From Apus apus (lineage: Eukaryota > Chordata > Aves > Apodiformes > Apodidae): a stretch of 64,000 bases of DNA. The notes beneath the pieces were generated by a model. The model saw only the letters and a program-made list of their open reading frames with translations. It was not told the DNA's origin and ran no database searches. The DNA lies in NCBI RefSeq assembly GCF_020740795.1, contig NC_067305.1:2108001-2172000 (forward strand), read 5' to 3'. The translations under genes were made by a program, and so were the position numbers. Position 1 is the stretch's first letter. Each line of letters begins with the position of its first letter. Positions 1 through 9,030 of this stretch are shown here, piece after piece.

Positions 1-2017
1 AAGGAACAGCCCTGTGCTGTTTGCAGCCACTCTGGGCAATTAAGCAAAATCTCTGAAGGATTCCAAAACAGTCTGGGCTACACAGCTCACCAGTGCAATG
101 TCTACTGGTCAGTTGAAACACATCCTGAAGTTTATGGTTCAATTTCTGCTCTGCACATGAGGATATACACAGGAACCATCCCTACAGTTCTCTACTTTAA
201 AGCCTCTCAACATGTATTTCAAACTAAAATCTACCATCATTTAAAATACAACCATGCTACAGCCCAACTATTGACATCAGCTTCTCCCAGTAAGAGATCA
301 CACATTTGCTTTGACCTCACTGAACCCCAGAGAGTGTGTGTATTCCTGTGCAACAACTTCCTTCAAATACACAGAGCCCTACAAAATTATCTCAGGACTG
401 ATTTTTTCTAACTCTAAAGGATATCAAAAGCCAAAGCATTATAACTAGTTCTTGTCACAGAACAAACTCAATCTGGCTTATGATGCACTAGGACTTGTTG
501 ATCCTGGCTGTGTAACAGCACTTGTGCTTTTTACTCTCTGGATATATATAAGTCCTGGAAAAGGAGTTATTTGTCACAGAATTATTTTAGAAATGAGAAA
601 AATACATCCAATCCTCCTCAAAGAGAACTAGTGTCACAAAGGCCTGGTCAGGACCTTCATCAGGGGGATCCTCAGAGAAGGAGAAGCTGGAGAAGCACTT
701 TCTGTCCTATGCACAAAAGAATAAAGCATATTTACTGCAAGTGGCATAACATACAAAGTGAGCCTAAGCATCCTATGGGGATGTGCTCCACAGAATTACT
801 GCCCACTTGTTTTGGGTATAACACATTAATTGCCCATGTAACCATACTGCTCCCACTTCCCCAGTTTCCCATGTTCTGCAAGGCACTTCATTATCTTCTT
901 CTGTCACCAAATTAATACCCACATATTTAAAACATCCCAGGTATCATCACTAAAACCTCGTCCTCTGCACAACAAGCTTAAAAGCCATCTGAATGTTCAA
1001 ATAATTTTGGAAGTTGTATCTTTTGTTTCAGTCCCACAGCACCAGTAACCAAGATCATGATTCTCCAAATTAAATATTGAATTCAGTTACATGATTACAA
1101 TTTTTCCAGATGTTTTTCATAGCTGATACAATTTCATCATGAAAAGACATTGTAGTCTACAAATATTTCTAGCTTGTCACTAACTCCACAGCAACTCACT
1201 GATATTCCAGCAACATGTAACTATGAGGATTCCCAAAAAAGCTTCAAGGCCATGACTGCTTCCTTGAAGATGAACAGAAATTGTATCATTAGTGCCCGTT
1301 ACTTCTCAATTAACACATGACACCTCAGTGTGGAAAGCCTCACATAACATGTTCTTGATGACTATTTCACCTATACTAATTTGCTGATCACATGCCTTCA
1401 ATACAAGAGAGAACAACAGCCCAACACATCCCTCTGACTACTGAGGGTTTAGCAAAGGAACACATTTCAGTCAGGAGGTATGCAACATGAATAATGTGAA
1501 AGCTGAATTATGACTGAACTTCACTTTCCTCTGTATCAGCTTCATGATGAACATACAGTTGAGTTCAGCAGCTGACTGCAGTGCAATAGGCAGGAATTCC
1601 TGTTCTGTGGATCAGGGATCTCAGCACCACATGCGAACAGGGAAAGTGAGTAGCAAGCATGACCCTCCCTCACCGTCCGTTTCAACGTATTCCTCCCCTA
1701 ACGCTTTCTCGGCCTCCCACAGTCTCTCCCTTTCGGCTTTCACACCAGTGACATCTTCCTCGTTTTGATTCCCGCTTCCACCTTCCCCAAAGCAACATCC
1801 CCTTTCCAGGCTGGGCAAGACACGCAGCTGCTTCCGGGCCTGGCGCAGCCTCCCATGCCAGGAGCAGGCTGGGGGGACGGCTCCCACCCTTCCTGACCCC
1901 CGGGAGGAGCTGGACCCGACTGGGAAACAGGTGACAGGCAGCGCTGCGGGCTGAGGCGAGCCAGCCCGGGCTGGCGCCCAGGGGCCGCACCGAGGGGAGC
2001 CGGCAGCCCCCGCTCAC
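1..2017 (-). other. AP3D1: AP3D1 intron 1 (partial)
   Basis: This stretch lies downstream of the AP3D1 exon 1 donor on the minus strand. The donor reads GTGAGC on the minus strand, seen as gctcac at 2012-2017 on the plus strand. Positions 1-1600 are AT-rich, with no open frame resembling the next AP3D1 exon and no recognised repeat. Positions 1780-2017 are GC-rich and belong to the promoter CpG island. I infer that exon 2 lies outside the window, at lower coordinates. Confidence 0.8.
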
Positions 2018-2113
2018 CTCGTCCTCCTTGTGGTTGCGGATTCCGCGCACCAGGTCCTGAAGGTTCTTGTCAAACATGCGGTCGATGCTGCCCTTCACCA
2101 TCTTCAGCGCCAT
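2018..2113 (-). CDS. AP3D1: AP-3 complex subunit delta-1, first coding exon
   Basis: This exon encodes the first 32 residues of the delta subunit of the AP-3 adaptor. AP-3 is a heterotetramer that sorts cargo from Golgi and endosomes to lysosomes and lysosome-related organelles. The minus-strand translation begins MALKMVKGSIDRMF and ends RNHKEDE. To my recollection it matches human AP3D1 exactly over these residues. The ATG is at 2113-2111, and the frame runs to the codon GAG at 2020-2018, followed by a GTGAGC donor. Exactly 32 codons precede the donor, so the intron is phase 0. Only the N-terminal start of the adaptin trunk is present; the remaining exons lie off the left end. The longer open frame that reads on past the donor is intron translation. 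The exon sits in a CpG island and is divergent from DOT1L. Confidence 0.96.
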
Positions 2114-2234
2114 GGCGGCGGCGGGCTCGGGCCGCGGGGCCTGCGCTGGGAGCTGAGGGGCCGGGCCCAGCCGGGGGGGCCGCCGCGGCTCCTGCTACCG
2201 CTAGAGCCGGGTGAGACCAGCGGGCCCGGGCCGC

Positions 2235-2240
2235 TCACAT
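2235..2240 (-). other. start-stop ATG-TGA element upstream of AP3D1 ATG
   Basis: On the minus strand an ATG at 2240-2238 is followed directly by TGA, with G at -3. It lies 127 bases upstream of the AP3D1 start codon. If transcribed as 5' UTR it would be a minimal upstream ORF. Transcription over it is not shown by the sequence. Confidence 0.4.
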
Positions 2241-2377
2241 GCCGGGGGAGGAGGCGGGGGGCGCGGACGGTGCTGGCCCGCCCGCGGGGAGGGCAGGGCG
2301 GGCAGGGCAGGGCGGGCAGCGCGACCCCGGCGGCCCCGGCCCCAACCGCGGGCTCCGCTCGGCTCCCAGCGCCCGAC

Positions 2378-2389
2378 AAAATGGCGGCC
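2378..2389 (+). promoter_or_regulatory. YY1-like motif
   Basis: The sequence aaaatggcggcc matches the core AAnATGGCGGC pattern bound by YY1, commonly found near transcription starts of CpG-island genes. It lies about 265 bases upstream of the AP3D1 ATG. This is a motif match only. Confidence 0.5.
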
Positions 2390-2425
2390 GGTCAGCTGAG
2401 GGCTTAGCCCCGCCCCCTGCCCGCT

Positions 2426-2584
2426 GGCCACGCCTCCCCTGGCCACGCCCCCGAGCCCGCCCGCCGCTCCGCTCTCCCGCCCCGCTCCAGGCCACGCCCA
2501 CCGCACCCAGCGCCGCCGCATCACTGCTACAGCTGGCCACGCCCCCCAGGCTGGCACCGCCCCCTTGCTCGCCAGGCCACGCCC
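2426..2584 (+). promoter_or_regulatory. cluster of five KLF/SP-like sites
   Basis: The string ggccacgcc begins at 2426, 2441, 2490, 2535 and 2575, and the last four extend to ggccacgccc. The CCACGCCC core fits KLF/SP-type zinc-finger binding sites. The repeats lie upstream of AP3D1 and are unevenly spaced (15, 49, 45 and 40 bases). They may be functional sites or remnants of a decayed tandem repeat. Confidence 0.5.
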
Positions 2585-2660
2585 CCCGCCGCGCTCCCGC
2601 GGGTCCCACGTGGCAGGGGGAGCGCGGGCTCGGGCGGCGGGGACGCGCCTGGGGCCGGGG

Positions 2661-2955
2661 GGTCCTTCCGCGTGGGGCTGGGGGTCCCTCCGCGGGGTCG
2701 GGGGTCCCTCCTCCTGGGGCGGGGAGTCTTTCCCCGTGAGGCCGGGGGTCCCTCCTCGTGGAGCCGGGGGTCCCTCCGTGGGCCCGGGGGTCCCTCTGTG
2801 GGGCGGGAGGTCCCTCCGTGGGGCCGGGGGTCCCTCCTCGTGGAGCTGGGGGTCCCTCTGAGGAGCCGGGGGTCCCTCTGTGGGGCGGGAGGTCCCTCCG
2901 TGGGGCGGAGGGTCCTTCCGCGTGGGGCCGGGGGTCCCTCCGCGGGTCGGGGGGC
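2661..2955. repeat. minisatellite, 20-22 bp unit, about 14 copies
   Basis: Units resembling gggtccctccgtggggccgg repeat head to tail with substitutions and small length changes. The array reads open in several frames on both strands, giving artefactual glycine/proline-rich frames. It lies between the AP3D1 promoter and the first CR1. Confidence 0.9.
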
Positions 2956-3179
2956 TCGTTAAGAGCTGCACGAGCGGTAGCGCCCCATCCCAGCCGTGCC
3001 CGTCGGGGGGACGCGGCGGCACAGGCTGCGCAGCCCGGGCAGCAGCTGCCGCCGGGGCCGCCGGCGGTTCCGAACGCTCGTGGGGGTGGGGGCAGCCTCA
3101 GAACCGGCTGCATGGCGGGGCCCAAAGGGTTGTGGTGAAGGGAGTTCAGTCCAGGTTCTCCAGGGCTCGGTTCTCTTTG
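2956..3179. other. GC-rich tail of CpG island
   Basis: This non-repetitive, CpG-rich sequence grades into ordinary composition near 3120. No coding exon was recognised. Confidence 0.5.
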
Positions 3180-3952
3180 TCTTCGCCCAGGACCTGGGTG
3201 AGGGGATCAGGGGCATCCTCGGGCAGTTTGCAGGTGCCATGAGCTTGGGCCAGAGTCACAACAAAGCTCAAGACTTGGGAAAAATGAGCGGTAGAAAAAT
3301 ACCTGGGAGTGTTGGTCAACAGTGGCTGAACATGAGCCAGCACGTGCCCAGGTGGCCAAGAAGGCCACCAGCATCCTGGCTTGTACCAGTGCTGTTGTGG
3401 CCAGCAGGGCCAGGGCAGGGATGGTCCCTGTGTGCTCAGCACTGGTGGGGCCACACTTTGAATCCTGGGGTCAGTTTTGGTTCAGAAGAGACATTGAGGG
3501 GCTGGAGCGTGTCCAGGGAAGGGCAGTGGAGCTGGGGAAGGGGCTGGAGCACAAGTGTGAGCAGGAGCAGCTGAGGGAGCTGGGGGTTCAGCCTGGAGAC
3601 AAGGAGGTGAGGGGAGACCTGCTGGCTCTGCAGCTGCCTGAGAGGAGGTTGGAGCCAGGGGGGTCGGGCTCTGCTCCCCAGGAACAAGAGATGGGACAAG
3701 AGGAAATGGGCTCCAGTGGTGCCAGGGGAGGTTGAGATTGGATCTTGGGAACAGTTTCTTCCCCAAAAGAATTGTCAGGCCCTGGCCCAGGCTGCCCAGG
3801 GCAGGGGGGGAGTCCCCATCCCTGGAGGGGTTTCAAAGCCCTGTAGATGTGGTGCTGAGGGACATGGGGCAGTGGTGGCCTTGGCAGGGCTGGGTCAATG
3901 GTCAGTGATCTTAAAGATCTTTTCCAACCAAAATGATTCTGAGATTCTATGA
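3180..3952 (+). mobile_element. CR1 LINE fragment (5'-truncated)
   Basis: This is the 3' part of a CR1 non-LTR retrotransposon. It contains the degraded end of the reverse-transcriptase frame and the 3' UTR, ending in the diagnostic tail ttttccaaccaaaatgattc followed by gagattctatg. Frames are broken throughout, so no protein is made. The left boundary is approximate. The 3520-3952 part resembles, in reverse, the fragments at 42871-43322 and 12300-12515, suggesting one subfamily. Confidence 0.88.
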
Positions 3953-4554
3953 CTCCATAAACACAGTCACCCATTTCCCTGGGAGCCAAGTGTCAGTGTG
4001 GAAGAGCTGCTGCAGGTGATGGGTGACAGTGCCAGGTGCTGGGTTACAGCCAGGTGGGCACAGGGCCTGGCAGGCTCACGTGTGCAGGCACAGCAGGCAG
4101 TGGTTCACCCTTCCTACAGCTCCAGCTCGTCCTCACCCACAAGCTGAACACCCAGATCATCCCTGAACGTGTGTGCCCGGGGGTGACATGTCCCACTGTG
4201 GGTGGGTGGTGCTGTGGGAACAGGAGAGAGAAAAGAAAATGCAGAGGAGCCACTTTCCCACCCCACCTTAATCTCCAGAGCGGAATCCCAGCATCTTGGA
4301 AAGGACAGGAATAAACAGAAAGCAGCTTGTAGACAAAAAAGGGATGTGATGTTGCCAAGATCAGCTTGGGCTTTTGAGCTGTGTTACAACATGGGGAAGG
4401 AAAAGGATTCCTGTTTGCTTCCAGTGTTTTTCCCCTTTGTTCTCTCTTCAGATGCTGACTTAGAGCTTGTTTTTCTTGGACCCTGGCAGGGGAGCAGAGC
4501 CCAGGGGTTTGTTTTTGTTTTATTCAGAAACAGCTACAAACATCAGCCCCTACA
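3953..4554. other. intergenic, nothing recognised
   Basis: Unique sequence of ordinary composition. No repeat, exon or RNA gene was recognised. Confidence 0.4.
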
Positions 4555-4690
4555 GCCTTAGGTTTCCCTTTCTAAGGGAAAATGTCAAGGAGTAAGAGTT
4601 ATGTTCCAGTCCTTGGATCATCTTCATGCCCCTTCTCTGGACCCTCTCCAACAGCTCCATGTCTTTCCAGAGCTGGACATAACCCACCAG
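4555..4690 (-). mobile_element. CR1 LINE fragment
   Basis: Reverse-orientation CR1 sequence, with motifs such as cttggatcatcttcatgccc and agctccatgtctttcc, homologous to the fragments at 30901-31380 and 39540-40170. It abuts an opposite-strand CR1 piece. Confidence 0.75.
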
Positions 4691-4850
4691 TGTGTGCTGG
4701 AGCCCAGAGGCCAGTTGTGTCCTGGGTTGCATCAAGAGAAGTGTGGCCAGGAGGGCCAGGGAGGGGATTCTGCCCCTCTGCTCTGCTGAGACCCCACCTG
4801 AAATACTCAGTTGGAACCCAGGCCCAAATACCATCACATTGTCACATTGT
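4691..4850 (+). mobile_element. CR1 LINE fragment
   Basis: Plus-orientation CR1 sequence (tgtgctggagcccagaggcc onward), closely matching 29345-29465. It lies head to head with the minus fragment at 4555-4690. The right boundary is approximate. Confidence 0.75.
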
Positions 4851-4917
4851 TCCACCTGCAGACATGGAAGCCTGGGCTGGGAGATGCAGAACATCCCCAG
4901 CACCAGCCCTAACTCAC

Positions 4918-5739
4918 TGTAAAGGAGCAGCCCTCAGGACCTGCACTTGCAAGAAGTGATGTGGAAACCCCCATTGTAACCCCTTGAGCAAAGTCTTTGC
5001 ATCCCAAAAGGGATGTGAGGATGGAGGCAACTGTGATAGTTCTAGGTGGCCTGAGGCTGCATGTACGGGGATTGAGATAGTGATACCAATTGTGATAAAG
5101 ATGAGGGGCAGAGGGGGTGGAGGTGGCAGGTCCACTCCAACTGCTCAGTCTTATGACTCAATCACACTTACTCATCCTTGCAAAATAAGGAAACTAGGCC
5201 TATAAACCTGGGGGGGGCAGTGGTGGGTGTGGGGAGCCTCACTGACACCAACTCTCCCCCACTGGCCCAACCCTGGATCCAGGACTGGGGACGGTCTGTT
5301 CTCTCTCTCTCTCAAATTTTCTTCTCCTTATCTCCTTCTCTCTCTCTCTCTTCCCTCCTAAAATCATTAAGTAACACAAGCCCTGACCACGACTTTCTCA
5401 GGTCGTGCAGCCTGAACATACCTGTGTTGTGACTCTTGTCATCTCAATAACCAGCCTTTATGATCACACAGCCTGAGATGATAACTGAAGGATCAGTATT
5501 CCTTATGTAGTTTTAATTAACCTTAATATTCAAATACAGACCTTGAGTGTCATTTCATCTTAATCTGATCAAGGGGTATCGGCCACTCGAGCATTTCCTT
5601 GGACTGGGATTTTAATCACTCTCCCTGGAAGGGCCAGGTCTGAGGCACAGGTTGGATCCAGCTCCTCTCTGAGAAGGAGTTCAGAAAACAAGATAGTCCA
5701 GCCTGAACCTCCCTGGGTTGCACTGGCTGGGTTGTGACA
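4918..5739 (+). mobile_element. candidate solo LTR, copy A
   Basis: An interspersed repeat of about 822 bp starts TGT and ends ACA. It has a TATA-like cctataaacc near 5199 and a pyrimidine-rich CT tract at 5295-5355. A near full-length inverted copy lies at 32556-33388. Size, TG...CA ends and TATA-like site suggest an endogenous-retrovirus LTR. I see no convincing target-site duplication, internal gag/pol region or canonical AATAAA. The orientation given is therefore a guess, and another repeat class is possible. Confidence 0.6.
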
Positions 5740-6749
5740 TGAACCCTGTGCTGCAGGGGCGAGCTGGGCAGGGTGCTGGGGACCCAGTGTGTGGGGCAAG
5801 TCTCCTACAGACAAATTTAGTCCCAGGACTTGATCTCTCCAACCGAGTTTCCAAGGATTTCTCCTCCTGGTGTGGCCTGACTTGGTCCAGCCTTAACAAT
5901 TTGGGGCAGTCATGAGTTTTTCCCTTATCTTCCTCCAAGCTCTAACCCTAGTCATTGCCATAGGTAAGATCCAAAGTCCTTAACATTCCCAGCTTCTTGT
6001 CTCTTGCAGCTTTTGCAGCTTGGATATATATATATTAATAAATAACGCCACCTCCTGTTTTTTGCTGTTGTAATTTCGCAGGCAGCTTTCTCAGGGAAGG
6101 AACTTTCCCACTTGCAGCTGCTTCTCCTGCTGCTGGCAGTGAGCATTCCCATGGGATGCTGTGCCATGGGAGAGCTCTCGAGTCCCAGTGTGTGTCAGTG
6201 GGAAAACAGAAGCCTGGGCACTGCACTCCTGAGGGAGCTGAACCTGGGCTGCTCCTTCAGGTCCTAATCCTGCTTTTCCCCCAAAAAGCAGCACTCCCGG
6301 GAGTTTTCTTACTGTCCTGCAGGGCTCCCCTTTCCCAGCACTGGGAACACTCCCTGGGTTTCACTGCCCAGGCTCCGTCCCAGTGAGGTTTAACGAGGTT
6401 TGGCTTGTGTTAATTGCCATCTATTTTTAAACTGATGTGGGGGGAAAGAAACATGAAATCGGTGCTTCTGAGCCTCCAAGGGCAAAAATAGGATTTTCTA
6501 CCAAAGCTGGGCTCAGGCTGGGCTCTAATGACCACCACAGCATGGGGCTGACTTCAGGACTGGGATGCTGGACCTGCCAGGCCCAGTGTCACCAGTTCCA
6601 GGGCTATGAGTCTCCACCACCCTGTCCCCAAGCAGGGGGCAGACATGGGCAGGGTTTGCCCAGTGCCAGGCCAAGGCCAGGGCTGAGTGCAGCCAGCACT
6701 GTTGGGTGCTGGGTCTCAAGGTCCCATGACAGATCCCTGCTCTTCACTG
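5740..6749. other. intergenic, nothing recognised
   Basis: Mostly unique sequence. No similarity to the flank of the other candidate LTR copy, no primer-binding site and no retroviral frame were seen. A short (TA)n run occurs near 6025-6037. Confidence 0.4.
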
Positions 6750-7140
6750 CTGGCCCAGGCACAATGGGGTGATGGGTGCATAAACGGGGGTGATGGGTGC
6801 TCACCATCCTGGGGTGCCCCATGTTGGGGTGTCCTTGACCAGATCCTGTGATGGGGTGACTCTGCCAATGTGCCCTGTGCCCAGGTGACCATGCCAGGGT
6901 GCACATGTTGTGGTCTCCATGCCAAGGTGTCCATGCCAGGATGTCCATGGTGCAGTGCCCCTTTTTGGGGTGCCTGTGCTGCAGTGCCCCGTGCCTGGGT
7001 GCCCACATTGGGGTGCCAGTCCCGGGCTGCTCATTTTGGGGTGCCCCATGTTGTGGTTCCCATGCTAAGTTGCCCATGATGGGATGCCCATTTTGGGGTG
7101 CTTGTGTCATGGTGTTGGGGTGCCTTTAGCCGGGGTGCCT
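6750..7140. repeat. degenerate minisatellite (ggggtgcc/catg units)
   Basis: Degenerate units of roughly 15 or 30 bases, based on ggggtgcc followed by catg-like sequence, recur across the interval. It resembles the array at 8660-9030 on the far side of the C-rich block. Confidence 0.75.
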
Positions 7141-7214
7141 GTGCTGCCCCAGCACAGTCCCCACCCGCAGCCTCGCTCCACTGCCTCCCGGGGCTGGCGA
7201 CCCCGAACCGGCCT

Positions 7215-8470
7215 GGCAGCCCCTGCCCTGCCCTGCTCACTCCTGCGAGCCCCTGCTCACCCCTGCCAGCCCCTGCTCACCCCTACCCTGCCCTGGCAGC
7301 CCCTGCTCGCCCCTGCAAGTCCCTGCTCACCCCTACCCTGCCCTGGCAGCCCCTACTCACCCCTGCAAGTCCCCGCTCGCACCTGCCCTGCCCTGCCAGC
7401 CCCTGCCAGCCCCTGCTTGCCCCTGCCAGCCCCTGCCCTGCCCTGCCCTGCCCTGCCAGCCCCTGCTAGCCCCTGCCCACCCCTGCCCTGCCCTGCCAGC
7501 CCCTGCTCGCCCCTGCCAGCCCCTGCTCACCCCTGCCAACCCCTGCTCACCCCTGCCAGCCCCTGCCCACCCCTGCCCTGCCCTGCCAGCCCCTGCCAGC
7601 CCCTGCTCGCCCCTGCCCTGCCGTGTCAGCCCCTGCCAGCCCCTGCCCTGCTCTGGCAGCCCTGACCCTGCCCTGCCCTGCTCGCCCCTGCCCTGCCAGC
7701 CCCTGCCCTGCCAGTCCCTGCCCTGCCCTGCCAGCCCCTGCTCGCCCCTGCTCGCCCCTGCTCACTCCTGCCAGCCCCTGCTCGCCCCTGCCAGCCCCTG
7801 CCCTGCCCTGCCAGCCCCTGCCCTGCCCCTGCTCACTCCTGCCAGCCCCTGCTCGCCCCTGCCAGCCCCTGCCCTGCCCTGCCAGCCCCTGCCCTGCCCT
7901 GCCAGACCCTGCTCGCCCCTGCTCACTCCTGCCAGCCCCTGCTCGCCCCTGCCAGCCCCTGCTCGCCCCTGCTGACCCCTGCTAGCCCCTGCTCACTCCT
8001 GCTCGCCCCTGCTGACCCCTGCTAGCCCCTGCTCACCCCTGCCAACCCCTGCTCACTCCTGCTCTCCCCTGCCAGCCCCTGCTTGCCCTTGCCAGCCCCT
8101 GCTCGCCCCTGCCCTGCCGTGTCAGCCCCTGCCAGCCCCTGCCCTGCTCTGGCAGCCCTGACCCTGCCCTGCCCTGCTCGCCCCTGCCCTGCCAGCCCCT
8201 GCCAGCCCCTGCTCGCCCCTGCCAGCCCCTGCCCACCCCTGCCAGCCCCTGCCCACCCCTGCCAGCCCCTGCCCTGCCCTGCCCTGCCCACCCCTGCCAG
8301 CCCCTGCCCTGCCCTGCCCTGCCAGCCCCTGCCCTGCCCTGCTCGCTCCTACCCTGCCCTGACAGCCCCTGCTCACCCCTGCAAGTCCCCGCTCGCCCCC
8401 GCTCCCCCCTGCCAGCCCCTTCTCGCCCCTGCCAGCCCCTGCCCTGCCCTGCCAGCCCCTGCCAGCCCCT
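7215..8470. repeat. C-rich minisatellite (ccctg/ccagc units), about 1.25 kb
   Basis: The array is built of ccctg, cccctgc and ccagc blocks combined into 10-20 base higher-order units with variants such as gctcacccctg. The plus strand is C-rich, and the minus strand carries runs of the form GGGCAGGGCAGGGCAGGG (for example opposite 7437-7455). All reading frames through it are open by composition, not coding. A larger duplicated segment is visible: 7617-7690 resembles 8113-8186. Confidence 0.93.
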
Positions 8471-8660
8471 GCCCTGCCCCGCTCCCCCCGCCCCGCTCCC
8501 CCCGCCCCGCTCCCGCCGCTCCCGCCGGTCCCGCTCGGTCCCCGCGAGGTGGCGCCGCCTGCCCGGGAGAGCCGCGGGGGAGCGGCGGGACCTGCCGGGG
8601 CGGGAGGGGAACCCCGGGGAGCCCCGCCTTGGCTGCCCCGTGCCGGGGGGCTGCGGGTGC
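8471..8660. promoter_or_regulatory. small CpG-rich island
   Basis: The sequence switches from C-rich repeat to dense CpG (ccccgctcc repeats, then non-repetitive CpG sequence) before the next minisatellite. It is isolated from both gene promoters, so it could be an orphan promoter, an insulator or a GC-rich repeat edge. No exon was recognised. Confidence 0.5.
8542..8555 (+). promoter_or_regulatory. CTCF-like motif
   Basis: The sequence ccgcgaggtggcgc matches the CTCF core CCGCGNGGNGGCAG at all but the last two specified positions. It lies in a CpG-rich islet between the divergent genes. Motif evidence only. Confidence 0.5.
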
Positions 8661-9030
8661 TCCGCGTTTGGGCGATGGGTGCCCCCTGCTTAGGTGGGAG
8701 TGATGGGTGCTCAGGTCCCCGTGTTTGGGCGTTGGGTGAGCTGTATCTGGGTGGGGGTGACGGGTGCCCCGTGTTCGGGTCAGAGGTGCCCCATGTTCGG
8801 GTGAGGGGTTCCCTATGTTTGGGTGATGGGTGCCCTGTGTTGGGGTGATGGGTGCCCTGTGCTGGGGTGATGGGTGCCCCATGTTTGGGTGGGGATGACG
8901 GGTGCTCAGACTTGGATGATGGGTGCCTGGTGGATGAGCTGTGTCTAGGTGGGGATAGTGGATGCCCCATGTTTGGGTGATGGGTGCCCAAGCCCCCACG
9001 TTAGGGTGTGGGGGATGAGTGCCCTCTCTT
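8661..9030. repeat. minisatellite (gggtgatgggtgcccc units)
   Basis: Units like gggtgatgggtgccccatgt repeat with variation in unit length (about 22-30 bases). It is similar in sequence to the degenerate array at 6750-7140. Confidence 0.85.

Larger units (their letters stand above)
1780..2650. promoter_or_regulatory. AP3D1: AP3D1 CpG-island promoter region
   Basis: Base composition changes sharply from AT-rich intron to CpG-dense sequence around 1780-1800. It stays CpG-rich through exon 1 and upstream of the ATG. The island holds GC boxes (for example around 2405-2417), a YY1-like site and repeated KLF-like sites. No TATA box is evident, as is usual for housekeeping CpG-island promoters. The transcription start cannot be placed from sequence alone; I infer that it lies between about 2114 and 2600 on the minus strand. 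Confidence 0.75.

Noticed and set aside
1682..2017. Continuation of the AP3D1 frame past residue 32
   Set aside because: A consensus donor follows codon 32, and the downstream translation does not resemble the family. It is intron read-through.
2201..3138. Several overlapping proline/glycine-rich open frames of 100-296 codons on both strands
   Set aside because: They come from the 20-22 bp minisatellite and CpG island, and no domain or splice structure supports them.
5178..5432. 84-codon frame conserved between 5178-5432 and the reverse of 32871-33119, suggesting a duplicated gene
   Set aside because: Conservation covers the whole 822 bp LTR-like element, not just the frame, and the frame is low-complexity Ser/Leu from a CT tract.
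7084..8703. Long Pro/Ala/Cys-rich open frames resembling a repetitive structural protein
   Set aside because: The C-rich array reads open in all frames because its units lack stop codons. There is no start context, signal peptide or flanking exon support.
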